A DNA stretch of 64,000 nucleotides from an uncultured Verrucomicrobiota bacterium (GTDB lineage Bacteria; Verrucomicrobiota; Kiritimatiellia; CAIQIC01; Lenti-01): contig CALKWZ010000005.1 in assembly GCA_938003985.1 (NCBI GenBank), forward strand, positions 25,088 to 89,087, in the 5' to 3' direction. Shown piece by piece: positions 1 through 7,690 of the stretch. The position numbers and the translations under genes were made by a program. A model generated the notes under the pieces. That model was not told the origin of the DNA. It saw nothing but the letters and a program-made list of their open reading frames with translations, and searched no databases. Positions within the stretch are counted from its first letter, which is position 1; the number at the start of each line of letters is the position of its first letter.

Positions 1-1
1 C

Positions 2-190
2 GTCGCGCAGGTGCGCGCGCTCGCGGAATCCGTCGGCCGCGGCGAGGGCACGCTCGGCAAGCTGCTGGCCGACGAAGGGGTCTACCGCGAGTTCCAGTCC
101 CTGCTGCGCGAAGGCCGCGCCACGGTGGACGACATGCGCGAGACCTCGCCGGTCACCACCTTCACCAGCATTTTCTTCGGGGCGTTTTGA
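2..190 (+). CDS. MCE/MlaD-family lipid-transport substrate-binding protein, C-terminal end
   Basis: Only the last 62 codons lie in the window; the gene enters from the left. The translated tail contains GEGTLGKLLADEGVYREF followed by a helix and the ending RETSPVTTFTSIFFGAF. The G-T-L-G-K-L-L segment and a terminal R-E-T-S-P-V are typical of the region after the MCE domain in MlaD-like proteins, which are periplasmic subunits of ABC systems moving phospholipids between membranes. The MCE domain itself lies outside the window, so the assignment rests on the tail only. The stop (188-190) lies 23 bp before the next ATG, so the two genes are probably co-transcribed. Confidence 0.65.
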   Translation, partial: VAQVRALAESVGRGEGTLGKLLADEGVYREFQSLLREGRATVDDMRETSPVTTFTSIFFGAF

Positions 191-213
191 CGGCGCGGAA
201 GCGGAGGCACGAC

Positions 214-564
214 ATGAAGACACGCGGACGGAACATGACGGCGGCGTTGCTGATCGCCGCCTTGGCGGTCGCGACGGTGCCGGCGGCGCCGGCGCGCGCG
301 GAATCGGGCGACGACTCGATGGGCGCCGCGGTCACCGTCGGGCTGATGGCCACGGTGCTCGTGGTGTACGGTCTGGTGGCGCTGCGGGCCGACGTGGACC
401 GCTACACGCAGGCCGACGTGGAAAAAGCCATCGCGCGGGCAGCGCAGGCGGCCGAGGAATCGCCGCTCGTCCTGCAGGCGGTGGCCGCGCCCCTCGGGGC
501 CGACGCGGGCGGCGCGAAAACCGAAGTGGCCGGCGCGACCGTCGGCTGGCGGGTCCGCTTCTAG
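214..564 (+). CDS. Small secreted or membrane protein of unknown function
   Basis: 116 residues. The ATG at 214 is preferred over an upstream TTG at 187 because GGAGG lies at 203-207. The N-terminus (about residues 1-28) looks like a signal peptide ending in A-P-A-R-A. A second hydrophobic stretch, about residues 34-55, is probably a transmembrane helix. The rest is a short charged helix (D-V-E-K-A-I-A-R-A-A-Q-A-A-E-E) and a Gly/Ala-rich tail. I recognise no domain. Its position directly after an MCE-type gene suggests an accessory envelope role, but that is inference from context only. Confidence 0.6.
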   Translation: MKTRGRNMTAALLIAALAVATVPAAPARAESGDDSMGAAVTVGLMATVLVVYGLVALRADVDRYTQADVEKAIARAAQAAEESPLVLQAVAAPLGADAGGAKTEVAGATVGWRVRF

Positions 565-576
565 GAGCCGCGCGGC

Positions 577-1401
577 GTGGACGACGGCCACCGGATCGAA
601 CAGGCCTTGGCCGCCGCGCTGGCCGATCATCCGGAGGGAGAGCTGGTCCGCGCGGCGCGCTACGCGACGCTGGGCGGGGGCCATCGCTGGCGGGGCCGCA
701 TGGCCTTGCTGGCCGGCCGGGCGTTCCGCGCGGAGGCGGACGCCTGCGCCCTGCCGTTGGCGGCGGCGGTGGAAATGATGCACGCGGCTTCGCTCGTGCT
801 CGACGATTTGCCTTCGATGGACGACGCCGCGACGCGCCGCGGCAAGGCCTGCGTCCATCTCGTGTTTCCGGACTGGGCGGTGGATCTGCTGCCGGCGTTT
901 TTGGTCAATCGGGCCTACCGGACGGTGGCGGACGCGGACGCGGCGCCGGCGGAACGCCGGATCCGCGCGCTGCGGCTGCTGGGGGAACTGGGCGGCGAAC
1001 TGGCCGCCGGCCAGGAAGCGGATTTGGCGCTCGCGCGCAAAAAAGCGTCCGCGGCGGAATTGCTGGACTGCTACGCGCGGAAGAGCGGGGCGCTGTTCGC
1101 GGCGGCGCTGGCCGGCGGCGCCTTGCTGTGCGGCGCGGACGAAGCCGCCGCCGGCGACTTGCGCGCGGCCGGCATCCGCCTGGGCCAGGCCTACCAGTTG
1201 CTCGACGACGTCGCCGACGGCCCGGAAGAGGACGGCGCCTACCGCGAGGCCGGACGATACACCGCCTATGCGCTGTTCGGCCCCGAAAACGCCGGCGCCC
1301 GCGCCGAAGCGCTGCTGGCGGAAGCCGCGCGGACGTTCGCGCGCCTGGGGCCCGCGGCCGAAGAATTGCGCGGCCTGTTGGAACGGATGCGGGGCCGCTG
1401 A
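577..1401 (+). CDS. Polyprenyl (geranyl/farnesyl-type) diphosphate synthase
   Basis: 274 residues. Trans-isoprenyl diphosphate synthases condense allylic diphosphates with IPP in the cytoplasm to build quinone, carotenoid or undecaprenyl precursors. The first Asp-rich motif is visible as L-V-L-D-D-L-P-S-M-D-D at about residue 73, and the second as L-L-D-D-V-A-D near residue 212. The early G-G-G-H-R-W-R matches the usual G-G-K-R-x-R substrate-binding site with Lys replaced by His, which is a little unusual. The start is GTG at 577, with AGGAG overlapping the upstream stop. The protein is slightly shorter than typical IspA (about 295-300 aa). Product chain length cannot be told from sequence alone. 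Confidence 0.88.
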   Translation: MDDGHRIEQALAAALADHPEGELVRAARYATLGGGHRWRGRMALLAGRAFRAEADACALPLAAAVEMMHAASLVLDDLPSMDDAATRRGKACVHLVFPDWAVDLLPAFLVNRAYRTVADADAAPAERRIRALRLLGELGGELAAGQEADLALARKKASAAELLDCYARKSGALFAAALAGGALLCGADEAAAGDLRAAGIRLGQAYQLLDDVADGPEEDGAYREAGRYTAYALFGPENAGARAEALLAEAARTFARLGPAAEELRGLLERMRGR

Positions 1402-1403
1402 AC

Positions 1404-1904
1404 TCAGGCGCCGGCGGCGCGCGCGAGGCGCGCGCCCCACGCGCAGGCGCGTTCCAGTTCGCCCCGCTTGAGCGGGCCGGTCATGCCGGCGACCCCGAAG
1501 CGCTTGCCGCGCGCGAGCGGCGCGTAACCGGCCTTTTTCAGGCCCCGCAAGATGGACCCCGTGGCGCCGCCGGGCGAAAACCACATCCGCGTTTCGAACG
1601 CCGCGCCGCGGCCGCGGCCCGCCGGCAAGGCGTCCAGCCATCTCCGCAGGGCGGGATGCGACAGATCCGGCGGCGCGGCGAACGAACCCGCTTTCTTGCG
1701 GATGGTTTCGCGGATGTCGTCGGTCGGCAGCCGGAAGGCGAACAGCGGCGCGCCGGCGACGATCAGGTCCGCGCCGGCCACGGCGTCCGGCGTCGCTTCG
1801 GCGGTGGATAGCGCGCGGGCGTCCGGGCCGAGTCCGGCGGCGATGGCGCGGGCGACGGCGGCGGTGTTGCCCCACAACGATTCGTAGACGACGATGGCTT
1901 TCAT
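1404..1904 (-). CDS. Flavodoxin family protein
   Basis: 166 residues, cytoplasmic. The N-terminus M-K-A-I-V-V-Y-E-S-L-W-G-N-T is the flavodoxin FMN-phosphate loop (beta strand, then S/T-x-x-G-N-T). A later V-A-G-A-P-L-F-A-F matches the second FMN-binding strand. The protein resembles short flavodoxin-like proteins that carry electrons or act as FMN-dependent redox partners; a specific partner cannot be named. It converges on the polyprenyl synthase with a 2-bp gap. The ATG at 1904 has an AAGGAG-type site a few bases upstream on the minus strand and a sigma-70-like promoter further up. Confidence 0.82.
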   Translation of the reverse strand: MKAIVVYESLWGNTAAVARAIAAGLGPDARALSTAEATPDAVAGADLIVAGAPLFAFRLPTDDIRETIRKKAGSFAAPPDLSHPALRRWLDALPAGRGRGAAFETRMWFSPGGATGSILRGLKKAGYAPLARGKRFGVAGMTGPLKRGELERACAWGARLARAAGA

Positions 1905-1925
1905 GGATGCTCCTTCACGCAGGCC

Positions 1926-1954
1926 AGTCTACGGCGGGGCGGAGAGCGGAGCAA
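1926..1954 (-). promoter_or_regulatory. Sigma-70-like promoter of the flavodoxin gene
   Basis: On the minus strand TTGCTC (1949-1954) and TAGACT (1926-1931) are separated by 17 bp. The -10 ends 21 bp before the ATG, leaving room for a short leader with a ribosome-binding site. Confidence 0.5.
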
Positions 1955-1984
1955 GCCGTTCCGGCCGGCGGGCCGGACGGAAAA

Positions 1985-2071
<87 letters not shown>

Positions 2072-2161
2072 GGGAGAGGGAAAGACCTCGTGGTCGATCG
2101 GGCGCAGAAGATACGTGTTCGGATTTCCGCCCGCAAGCGTTTTCGGCGCCGCCGGCGACTT

Positions 2162-2848
2162 TTATTCGCCGGCGGGGGCGTTGGTCGCGGCGGCGGCGTC
2201 CGCATCGCCGCGCTCGATGGGGCAACGGATGCCGGTGGCGGCCTGGATGAGCACTTCGGTTTGCTGCGGTGCCTGGCCGGGCAAGGCCAAGGTCAGCCGC
2301 GCGGACGGGGGCAGTCCGGGCTTGGTTTCGCCCTTGGGCGGCGGCCAAACCGAATGGGCGACCTCCTCAGACAGGATTTCGACGGTCAGGGCAAACCGGC
2401 CGGTGAACAGGACGTTCGTGACGGGGGCGTCGGCGAACGGGCCGGAACAGGGGACGGAGATGCGCCGCCATTCGCGCTGCGCGCCGCGGGTCGGCGCGAT
2501 TTCGTAGGTGATCTGTTCGACGTCGTAGCCCAAGGGGCCGGGAACGGGAACGTAGAACGACAAAACCGTTTCCGGCTGGCCGATTTCCGAGGAAACGGAC
2601 AGTTGCAGCGGCGGCACGTCTTCCACCGGCGGCGCATAGGCGCAGGCGAGTTCGCGGGAGAGGGTGCGCAGCGCGGCGCGGGCGGCAAAAGGACCCCGGA
2701 GCCGTCCGGATTGGCCTTCGCCGGCGGCAAACAAGCCGTGGACCAAGGTGCCCAAAATGGCGGCGACCAAGGCGCCCAGCGCCAGCGCCAGCAGCAATTC
2801 GACGAACGTGAAACCCGGCGAGCGGTTGCGCGAAGAACCCCGGTTCAT
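2162..2848 (-). CDS. Minor pseudopilin with prepilin N-terminal methylation site (PulJ/GspJ-like)
   Basis: 228 residues. After a short basic leader the sequence reads P-G-F-T-F-V-E-L-L-L-A-L-A-L-G, a type III prepilin peptidase site: cleavage after G, then Phe with Glu at +5, followed by one hydrophobic helix. The large C-terminal domain carries no assigned motif. I choose ATG 2848 because it places the cleavage site at residues 11-12; the open frame extends further upstream but overlaps the FHA gene. Length and helix fit minor pseudopilins of type II secretion or type IV pili. It is separate from the main pilus cluster at 34-51 kb, and its only partner here is the FHA protein. Confidence 0.8.
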   Translation of the reverse strand: MNRGSSRNRSPGFTFVELLLALALGALVAAILGTLVHGLFAAGEGQSGRLRGPFAARAALRTLSRELACAYAPPVEDVPPLQLSVSSEIGQPETVLSFYVPVPGPLGYDVEQITYEIAPTRGAQREWRRISVPCSGPFADAPVTNVLFTGRFALTVEILSEEVAHSVWPPPKGETKPGLPPSARLTLALPGQAPQQTEVLIQAATGIRCPIERGDADAAAATNAPAGE

Positions 2849-2868
2849 GGCGCCGCCTCGGGCCGGAA

Positions 2869-3366
2869 TCAGCCGGCCTTCGCCAGCATGAGCAGGAAGA
2901 ACGCGAGCGCCACCAGCGCGACGATGCCGACGGCGAACAGCGCAAAATACCAGACGCCGCGCCGCTCCTTGGGGGGGGCGCCGAAGGGGGAAATGCTGGC
3001 GAAATCCTGCGGGGCGGACATGGTGCCGGTGGCGACTTCGGCATCGGCGTCCGTGTAGCGGGCGCCGGAACTGGCCAATTCGGGGGCGTCGAACAGGAAT
3101 TCGATGGAGCCGAGTTGGATCAAATCCTTGTGGTGCAAGGCCGATTCCTTGACGTCGCGGGAGTTCACGCGGGTGCCGTTGGTGGAGTCGAGATCCTGCA
3201 GGACGCAGGAATCGCCGCTGCGCAGGATGCGGCAATGGTGGCTGGAAATCGTCGGGTGGTCCAGGAGGATCATGTTGTCGGCCTTGCGGCCGATCGTGAT
3301 CTCGCCCTGTTCGATGGGATATTCGCGTCCCTTGAAGTCGCCGGACATGCCGCTGAGTTTGGCCAT
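2869..3366 (-). CDS. FHA domain protein with C-terminal transmembrane anchor
   Basis: 165 residues. FHA domains bind phosphothreonine peptides. The hallmarks are visible: I-T-I-G-R-K-A-D-N (about residues 23-31), S-S-H-H-C-R-I and D-L-D-S-T-N-G-T-R-V-N. The last roughly 25 residues form a single transmembrane helix just before the C-terminus, so the FHA domain probably faces the cytoplasm. ATG 3366 has GGAGA upstream and gives a compact N-terminus; an upstream ATG at 3393 is possible but lacks a good site. It lies 20 bp upstream of the pseudopilin gene and is probably co-transcribed, hinting at phospho-signalling to a secretion or pilus apparatus. Confidence 0.85.
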   Translation of the reverse strand: MAKLSGMSGDFKGREYPIEQGEITIGRKADNMILLDHPTISSHHCRILRSGDSCVLQDLDSTNGTRVNSRDVKESALHHKDLIQLGSIEFLFDAPELASSGARYTDADAEVATGTMSAPQDFASISPFGAPPKERRGVWYFALFAVGIVALVALAFFLLMLAKAG

Positions 3367-3475
3367 GGAATCGTCTCCGTGCTGTGAAGTCAACCCGTCT
3401 TAAGGCTATCCATCGTGCCTTTGGGCGGAGGGAAAATCAACCTCAAATATGTTGCGGAAAAGCGCTGGTTTTCAG

Positions 3476-3504
3476 TTGACGGACGGGGGGCGGTAAAGCA
3501 TTAT
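3476..3504 (+). promoter_or_regulatory. Sigma-70-like promoter of the polysaccharide export operon
   Basis: TTGACG (3476-3481) and CATTAT (3499-3504) are 17 bp apart, giving a leader of about 70 nt before the ATG at 3582. It sits in the AT-richer part of the divergent gap between the FHA gene and this operon. Confidence 0.5.
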
Positions 3505-3581
3505 TTACGCACGGTTAACAAAGGCCCATGGCGGGCCGCGTGGTCAAACGGATTTGCCGCCCGCGGGCAAGGAGACAAAAG

Positions 3582-4211
3582 ATGAAGAAGATCTTCGCGT
3601 TTTCGATGGTGGGGTTGATGCTGGCCGCCGCGGTCGCCACGGCCGCTCCGGCCCCGAAGGAGAAGGCCGCCAAGGCCGAACCGGCAAAGGAGAAAGCCGT
3701 CGCCAAGTCCCAGCCCTCCGGCCCCGTGACCCACGTCCAACTGGCGGAACTCCTCGTCAAGGCGCTCGGGCTGGTCCGCTACCTGCCGGTCGCCCCCTCC
3801 GCCCAGCAGACGTTCGATCTGCTCATGCAGAACGGCATCAGCCCGCAAGGCGGCTGGCTGCTGGACGCGGTGGTCACGAAGGCGGACCTTGCGCGCGTGC
3901 TCGTCCAGGCCCTCAACATGCAGGACCAAGTGGAAAACCCCAATGATCCGCAGTCGTGGATCGACGCGCTGAAGGCCGCGGGCATTTCGCTGGACCGCCT
4001 CAGCGAAGCCATCCGTTCGGTCGAAGCCCTGCCCGACGGCATGGGCCAGGACGTGCGGCTGCAGTCCACCGACCCGCTGGTCTACAACGTGAACTTCACG
4101 CCGGGCGGCACGGTGCAGTATTCCGTGGATCTGGCCCTGGTGACGCGGATCTTCACCGAACTGGAAGCGATCCGCGGCGAATTCCGCCCGATTTCCCCGA
4201 CCCCCTACTGA
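3582..4211 (+). CDS. Secreted protein with SLH-like segment, first gene of the polysaccharide cluster
   Basis: 209 residues with a clean signal peptide (M-K-K-I-F-A-F-S-M-V-G-L-M-L-A-A-A-V-A-T-A-A) and a Lys/Ala/Pro-rich linker. A segment T-H-V-Q-L-A-E-L-L-V-K-A-L-G-L resembles the first helix of S-layer-homology domains, and V-T-K-A-D-L-A-R-V-L-V-Q-A-L-N resembles a second. These suggest, but do not prove, binding to a cell-wall or outer-membrane glycan. GGAG at 3571-3574 fixes the start. It begins an operon-like run with the beta-barrel, Wzc, Wza and ligase genes, so a role in surface-polysaccharide assembly is likely. The exact function is unknown. Confidence 0.7.
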   Translation: MKKIFAFSMVGLMLAAAVATAAPAPKEKAAKAEPAKEKAVAKSQPSGPVTHVQLAELLVKALGLVRYLPVAPSAQQTFDLLMQNGISPQGGWLLDAVVTKADLARVLVQALNMQDQVENPNDPQSWIDALKAAGISLDRLSEAIRSVEALPDGMGQDVRLQSTDPLVYNVNFTPGGTVQYSVDLALVTRIFTELEAIRGEFRPISPTPY

Positions 4212-4240
4212 GCCCGGCCCCCGATCTGAGGATAGCACAC

Positions 4241-5464
4241 ATGAGGAACACCGAAATGAAGCAAATTCGCATTTTCACCGTTGCGGCGTGCCTGGCCGCG
4301 TGGGCGGCCTCGGCTTTCGCGGAATCGCCCGTCCACCTGAGCAACCGGCTGCGCATCGGCTACGACGACAACGTCTACCAGGCCGGCGAGGCCACGTTGC
4401 CGGACGGCTCGACGGTCCAGCACGACGAAACCGACAGCTTCCGCATCCTCAACGAGATCGAACTGCTGCTGAACCTGAACCTGCCGCGGACCTATCTGGG
4501 CCTGCGCTATCGCCCGACCTTGGCGTGGTTCTCGGACCGCGAAGGCGACGACACGGACTTCTGGCACGACCTGGACCTGAACTTCGTCCAGAAGTTCTCG
4601 CCGGCGCTGTCCCTGTCCTTCAACGACACCCTGCGCTACAGCCAGTTGCCCGAGCTGCAGGACGACAACTTCGTCGTGCGCCAGGACGACGACAACTACT
4701 ACAATTCCGCGCTGGCGACGCTGTCCTACAATATCCGTCCGGAAACCCGCATCGACGTGTCGGGGCGCCACATCCTGCTGCGCTACACCGAAGACGACCA
4801 CGAGAACGACAACTACTACAGCGTGGTCGGCGGCTTCACGCTGCGCCAGCAGCTGGCCAGCCGCACCACCCTGCTGGGCGACCTGCGCTACCAGACCTTG
4901 GTCTACGACGAGGCGGAAGACGCCTACAACCGCGACGCCAACTCCGTCTTTGCCGGTCTCGGCGCGGAACAGACCTTCAATCCGAAGCTGATCGGCACCC
5001 TGCGCGGGGGCTTCGAGCAGCGCCAGTACGACAACGACGATTACGACGACAACTCCCAGCCCTACGGCGAACTCTCGGCGACTTTCCTGCCGTCGCCGGC
5101 CACCCGCATCACCGGCTCGGCCTCCTACTCGATCTACGAGTCGGACATCTCGTCCTTCCTCAGCCAGAACCGGACCTATCTGTCCCTGAGCTTCGCGCAC
5201 GACTTCACGGCCAAGCTGAGCTTCTACGCCAGCGGCGCCTACGCCATCAACGAGTACGAAGCGGACTACTCGCTGGAGGACGGCGCGGAAGACGCCGACG
5301 AAACCACCATCCTGGTGAGCGCGCGGCTGTCCTACCGGATCAACCGGATCAACTGGATCGAAACGGGCGTGCAGTACGTCGAACTGGACAGCGACATCGT
5401 GAACCGCGAGAGCTACGACCGGCTCCGCTGGGACGTGATCGGCTGGAAGATCCAGCTGTTCTAG
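4241..5464 (+). CDS. Outer-membrane beta-barrel protein of an exopolysaccharide export cluster
   Basis: 407 residues from ATG 4241, which has GAGGAT 7 bp upstream; ATG 4256 (402 aa) is an alternative. The signal peptide ends S-A-F-A. The mature protein is a run of alternating amphipathic strands rich in Tyr, Asp and Asn (for example N-R-L-R-I-G-Y-D-D-N-V-Y-Q), ending in an aromatic C-terminus (I-Q-L-F), as expected for BamA recognition. It resembles the putative beta-barrel porins found beside Wzc/Wza genes in Verrucomicrobia and in PEP-CTERM/EPS loci. It may be a secretion pore or scaffold for the polymer. Acidic Asp-rich loops are conspicuous. Confidence 0.8.
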   Translation: MRNTEMKQIRIFTVAACLAAWAASAFAESPVHLSNRLRIGYDDNVYQAGEATLPDGSTVQHDETDSFRILNEIELLLNLNLPRTYLGLRYRPTLAWFSDREGDDTDFWHDLDLNFVQKFSPALSLSFNDTLRYSQLPELQDDNFVVRQDDDNYYNSALATLSYNIRPETRIDVSGRHILLRYTEDDHENDNYYSVVGGFTLRQQLASRTTLLGDLRYQTLVYDEAEDAYNRDANSVFAGLGAEQTFNPKLIGTLRGGFEQRQYDNDDYDDNSQPYGELSATFLPSPATRITGSASYSIYESDISSFLSQNRTYLSLSFAHDFTAKLSFYASGAYAINEYEADYSLEDGAEDADETTILVSARLSYRINRINWIETGVQYVELDSDIVNRESYDRLRWDVIGWKIQLF

Positions 5465-5529
5465 TCCGGCAGGACGGGGGAGGCGACCGGCGACGGCCGC
5501 CTTTTCCCTGTTCCGGACAAACCAGCCAC

Positions 5530-5549
5530 GCGGGGCGGCATCGCCCCGC
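5530..5549 (+). other. GC-rich stem-loop between the beta-barrel and Wzc genes
   Basis: GCGGGGCG (5530-5537) and CGCCCCGC (5542-5549) form a perfect 8-bp stem with a GCAT loop, in the 110-bp gap before the Wzc start. No U-tract follows directly. It may be an attenuator or an mRNA-stability element separating levels of the upstream and downstream genes. Confidence 0.4.
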
Positions 5550-5574
5550 CCGGCATTTGTAGGACATAACCCCC

Positions 5575-7689
5575 ATGGCAGAAGAATCCCAGACCACGGC
5601 CCTCCACTTCCTCGACTATTGGCGCGTCATCCGCGACCGCAAGGAGGTCATCCTGGCGGTCGCGCTGCTCACCATCGTGACGGGCACCGCCTACACGCTG
5701 ATGATGCCGAAGAAGTTCACCGCGACCACCCAGCTCGAGGTCCGCGAAGACGCCATGGACGTGGATCCCTTCTACGAGCGCCAGGTCAACCGCATGGGCT
5801 ACAATCCCTTCTTCCTGATGACGCAGGAAAAAATCATGAGGTCCCGGCCGGTGCTGACGGCGGTCATCCGGAACCTGAACCTCCAGAAGGTCTGGGGCGC
5901 GCAGCTCAACGAGGACAAGTCGCCCGTGGCCCCGGAACTGGCCCTGCAGATCCTGGCGCGCAGCCTGCGCGTGGAGCAGGACCGCGACACGACGCTGATG
6001 AACATCAGCGTCACCACCGAAGACCAGAAGCTGTCCGCGGAAATCGCCAACGAAATCGCCAACGTCTACCGGGACCGCCGGCTGTTCGCCAAGCGCCGCG
6101 AGATCCAGCACGCCATCGACGCGATGAGCAACGAGGTGCGCAAGCAGCAGGAACGCGTGGAAGAAGCCGAAGCCGAGCTGGAGCGCATCCGCCAGGAGCG
6201 CGGCATCGCCCTGATCGGCCGCGGCCAGATGGGCATCCGCGTGGAAGCCACGCGCCTGAACATGCTGGAAACCGAACGCAGCGCCGCCCGCGTCGAGATG
6301 CTGGTGCGCAAGGCCCGCCTGGACCAGCTCGAGGGGCTGGAAGGCGAGAAGCTGATGGATGCGGCCGCCTACATCGTGCAGGATCCCACCCTGATGGGCA
6401 TCCGCCAGCAGCTGATCGACAGCCAAGTCAGCCTGCAGCTCATGATCCAGAACGGCGTCATGGGCGAAAACCACCCGGAAGTCATGCGTCTCAAGGGCGC
6501 CGTCGATGAATTGACGCGTCAGCTCTCGTCCGCCCTGGAAGGGCTGAAGGCCGGCGTCAAGGCCGACTACGAAGTGGCCCGCCAGAAATACATCGCGCTG
6601 GACGAAGAACTGGCCCAGATCCGGACCTCGGACATCGTTTCCGAAGGCGAAAATTTCCTGCCGTTCGACCGGGCGGAACGGAACGTCAACATCCAGCGCG
6701 ACATCCTGACGGCGCTGCGCGCGCGCATCACGCAGACGGGCATCGAAGTGGAAGTGCCCCGCACGGCCGTGGAAATCATCGAAGAAGCCGAGCCGCCGGA
6801 GCGTCCGTCCAGCCCGCTGGTCGTGCTGAACATTTTCCTGAGCGTGGTGCTGGGCCTGCTGGCGGGCACCGGCCTGGCGTTTTTCGTGGAATACCTCGAC
6901 GTGTCCATCAAGACGGTGGACGAAGTCGAGAAGTACCTGGGCTTGCCGGTGCTGGCGGTGATTCCCCAGCAGTCGCGGCCGCTGACGGAAGCCGGCCAGT
7001 CGAGCGGCCAGGGCGAAGCCTACCGCGCGCTGCGGACCAGCCTGGCGCTGCTCGCCCGCGAGGGCAAGCAGAAGATCTTCACCGTCATCAGCGGCGGCGT
7101 CGGCGAAGGCAAGTCCACCACGCTGTTCAACCTGGCCTACGTGTGCGCGGAGCAGGGCAGCAAGGTGCTGATCGTCGACTCCGATCTGCGCCGCCCCGTG
7201 CAGCACAAGATGGTCGGCTTGGCCAACCGGATCGGCATGGTCAACGTGCTGACCGATGAACTGAAGATCGAAGACGTCGTCCAGGAAACCGGCGTGCCGA
7301 ACCTGTGGCTGATGCCCAGCGGCCGGCTGCGCCGCGGGTCTTTGGGCATCATGAACAACGCGCGCCTGCGCGCCATGCTGGACGTCCTGAAAGAGCGCTA
7401 CGACTTCGTCCTGCTCGATTCGCCCCCGATTCTCGGCGTGACGGACGCGGCGATCCTGGCCAGCGAAGCCGACGGCGTGCTGCTGGTGGTGCAATACCGG
7501 AAATATCCCAAGATCATTTCCCTGCGCGCCAAGCGCATGATCGAAAACGCCGGCGGCCATCTCATGGGCGCCGTGCTCAACAACATCAACATCATGCGCG
7601 ACGACTATTATTACTACTACCACTACACGACCAAAAAGTACTATGGTAGCACGAAGCACGAAAAAGAGGACGAGGCGCCGGAAGCCTGA
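5575..7689 (+). CDS. wzc: Wzc-like polysaccharide co-polymerase / bacterial tyrosine autokinase
   Basis: 704 residues. Wnt/Wzz-type chain-length domains fused to BY-kinases control polymerisation and export of capsule or EPS by cycling autophosphorylation. Visible in order: an N-terminal transmembrane helix (about 24-44); the Wzz domain; a long coiled coil; a second transmembrane helix (about 420-442) after a Pro-rich A-E-P-P-E-R-P-S-S-P; a Walker A S-G-G-V-G-E-G-K-S-T (about 506-515); Walker A' V-L-I-V-D-S-D-L-R-R-P; Walker B V-L-L-D-S-P-P; and a C-terminal tyrosine cluster with eight Tyr between about 677 and 691. All kinase elements are intact. It is followed 1 bp later by the Wza-like gene, its usual partner. 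Confidence 0.94.
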   Translation: MAEESQTTALHFLDYWRVIRDRKEVILAVALLTIVTGTAYTLMMPKKFTATTQLEVREDAMDVDPFYERQVNRMGYNPFFLMTQEKIMRSRPVLTAVIRNLNLQKVWGAQLNEDKSPVAPELALQILARSLRVEQDRDTTLMNISVTTEDQKLSAEIANEIANVYRDRRLFAKRREIQHAIDAMSNEVRKQQERVEEAEAELERIRQERGIALIGRGQMGIRVEATRLNMLETERSAARVEMLVRKARLDQLEGLEGEKLMDAAAYIVQDPTLMGIRQQLIDSQVSLQLMIQNGVMGENHPEVMRLKGAVDELTRQLSSALEGLKAGVKADYEVARQKYIALDEELAQIRTSDIVSEGENFLPFDRAERNVNIQRDILTALRARITQTGIEVEVPRTAVEIIEEAEPPERPSSPLVVLNIFLSVVLGLLAGTGLAFFVEYLDVSIKTVDEVEKYLGLPVLAVIPQQSRPLTEAGQSSGQGEAYRALRTSLALLAREGKQKIFTVISGGVGEGKSTTLFNLAYVCAEQGSKVLIVDSDLRRPVQHKMVGLANRIGMVNVLTDELKIEDVVQETGVPNLWLMPSGRLRRGSLGIMNNARLRAMLDVLKERYDFVLLDSPPILGVTDAAILASEADGVLLVVQYRKYPKIISLRAKRMIENAGGHLMGAVLNNINIMRDDYYYYYHYTTKKYYGSTKHEKEDEAPEA

Positions 7690-7690
7690 C

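Noticed and set aside
82..1875. Long minus-strand open frame of 597 codons, rich in Arg
   Set aside because: It is antisense to the polyprenyl synthase, whose catalytic motifs are intact, and spans the flavodoxin gene in another frame. High GC creates such shadow frames.
2849..3235. N-terminal extension of the pseudopilin frame
   Set aside because: It would overlap the FHA gene and push the prepilin cleavage site far from the N-terminus.
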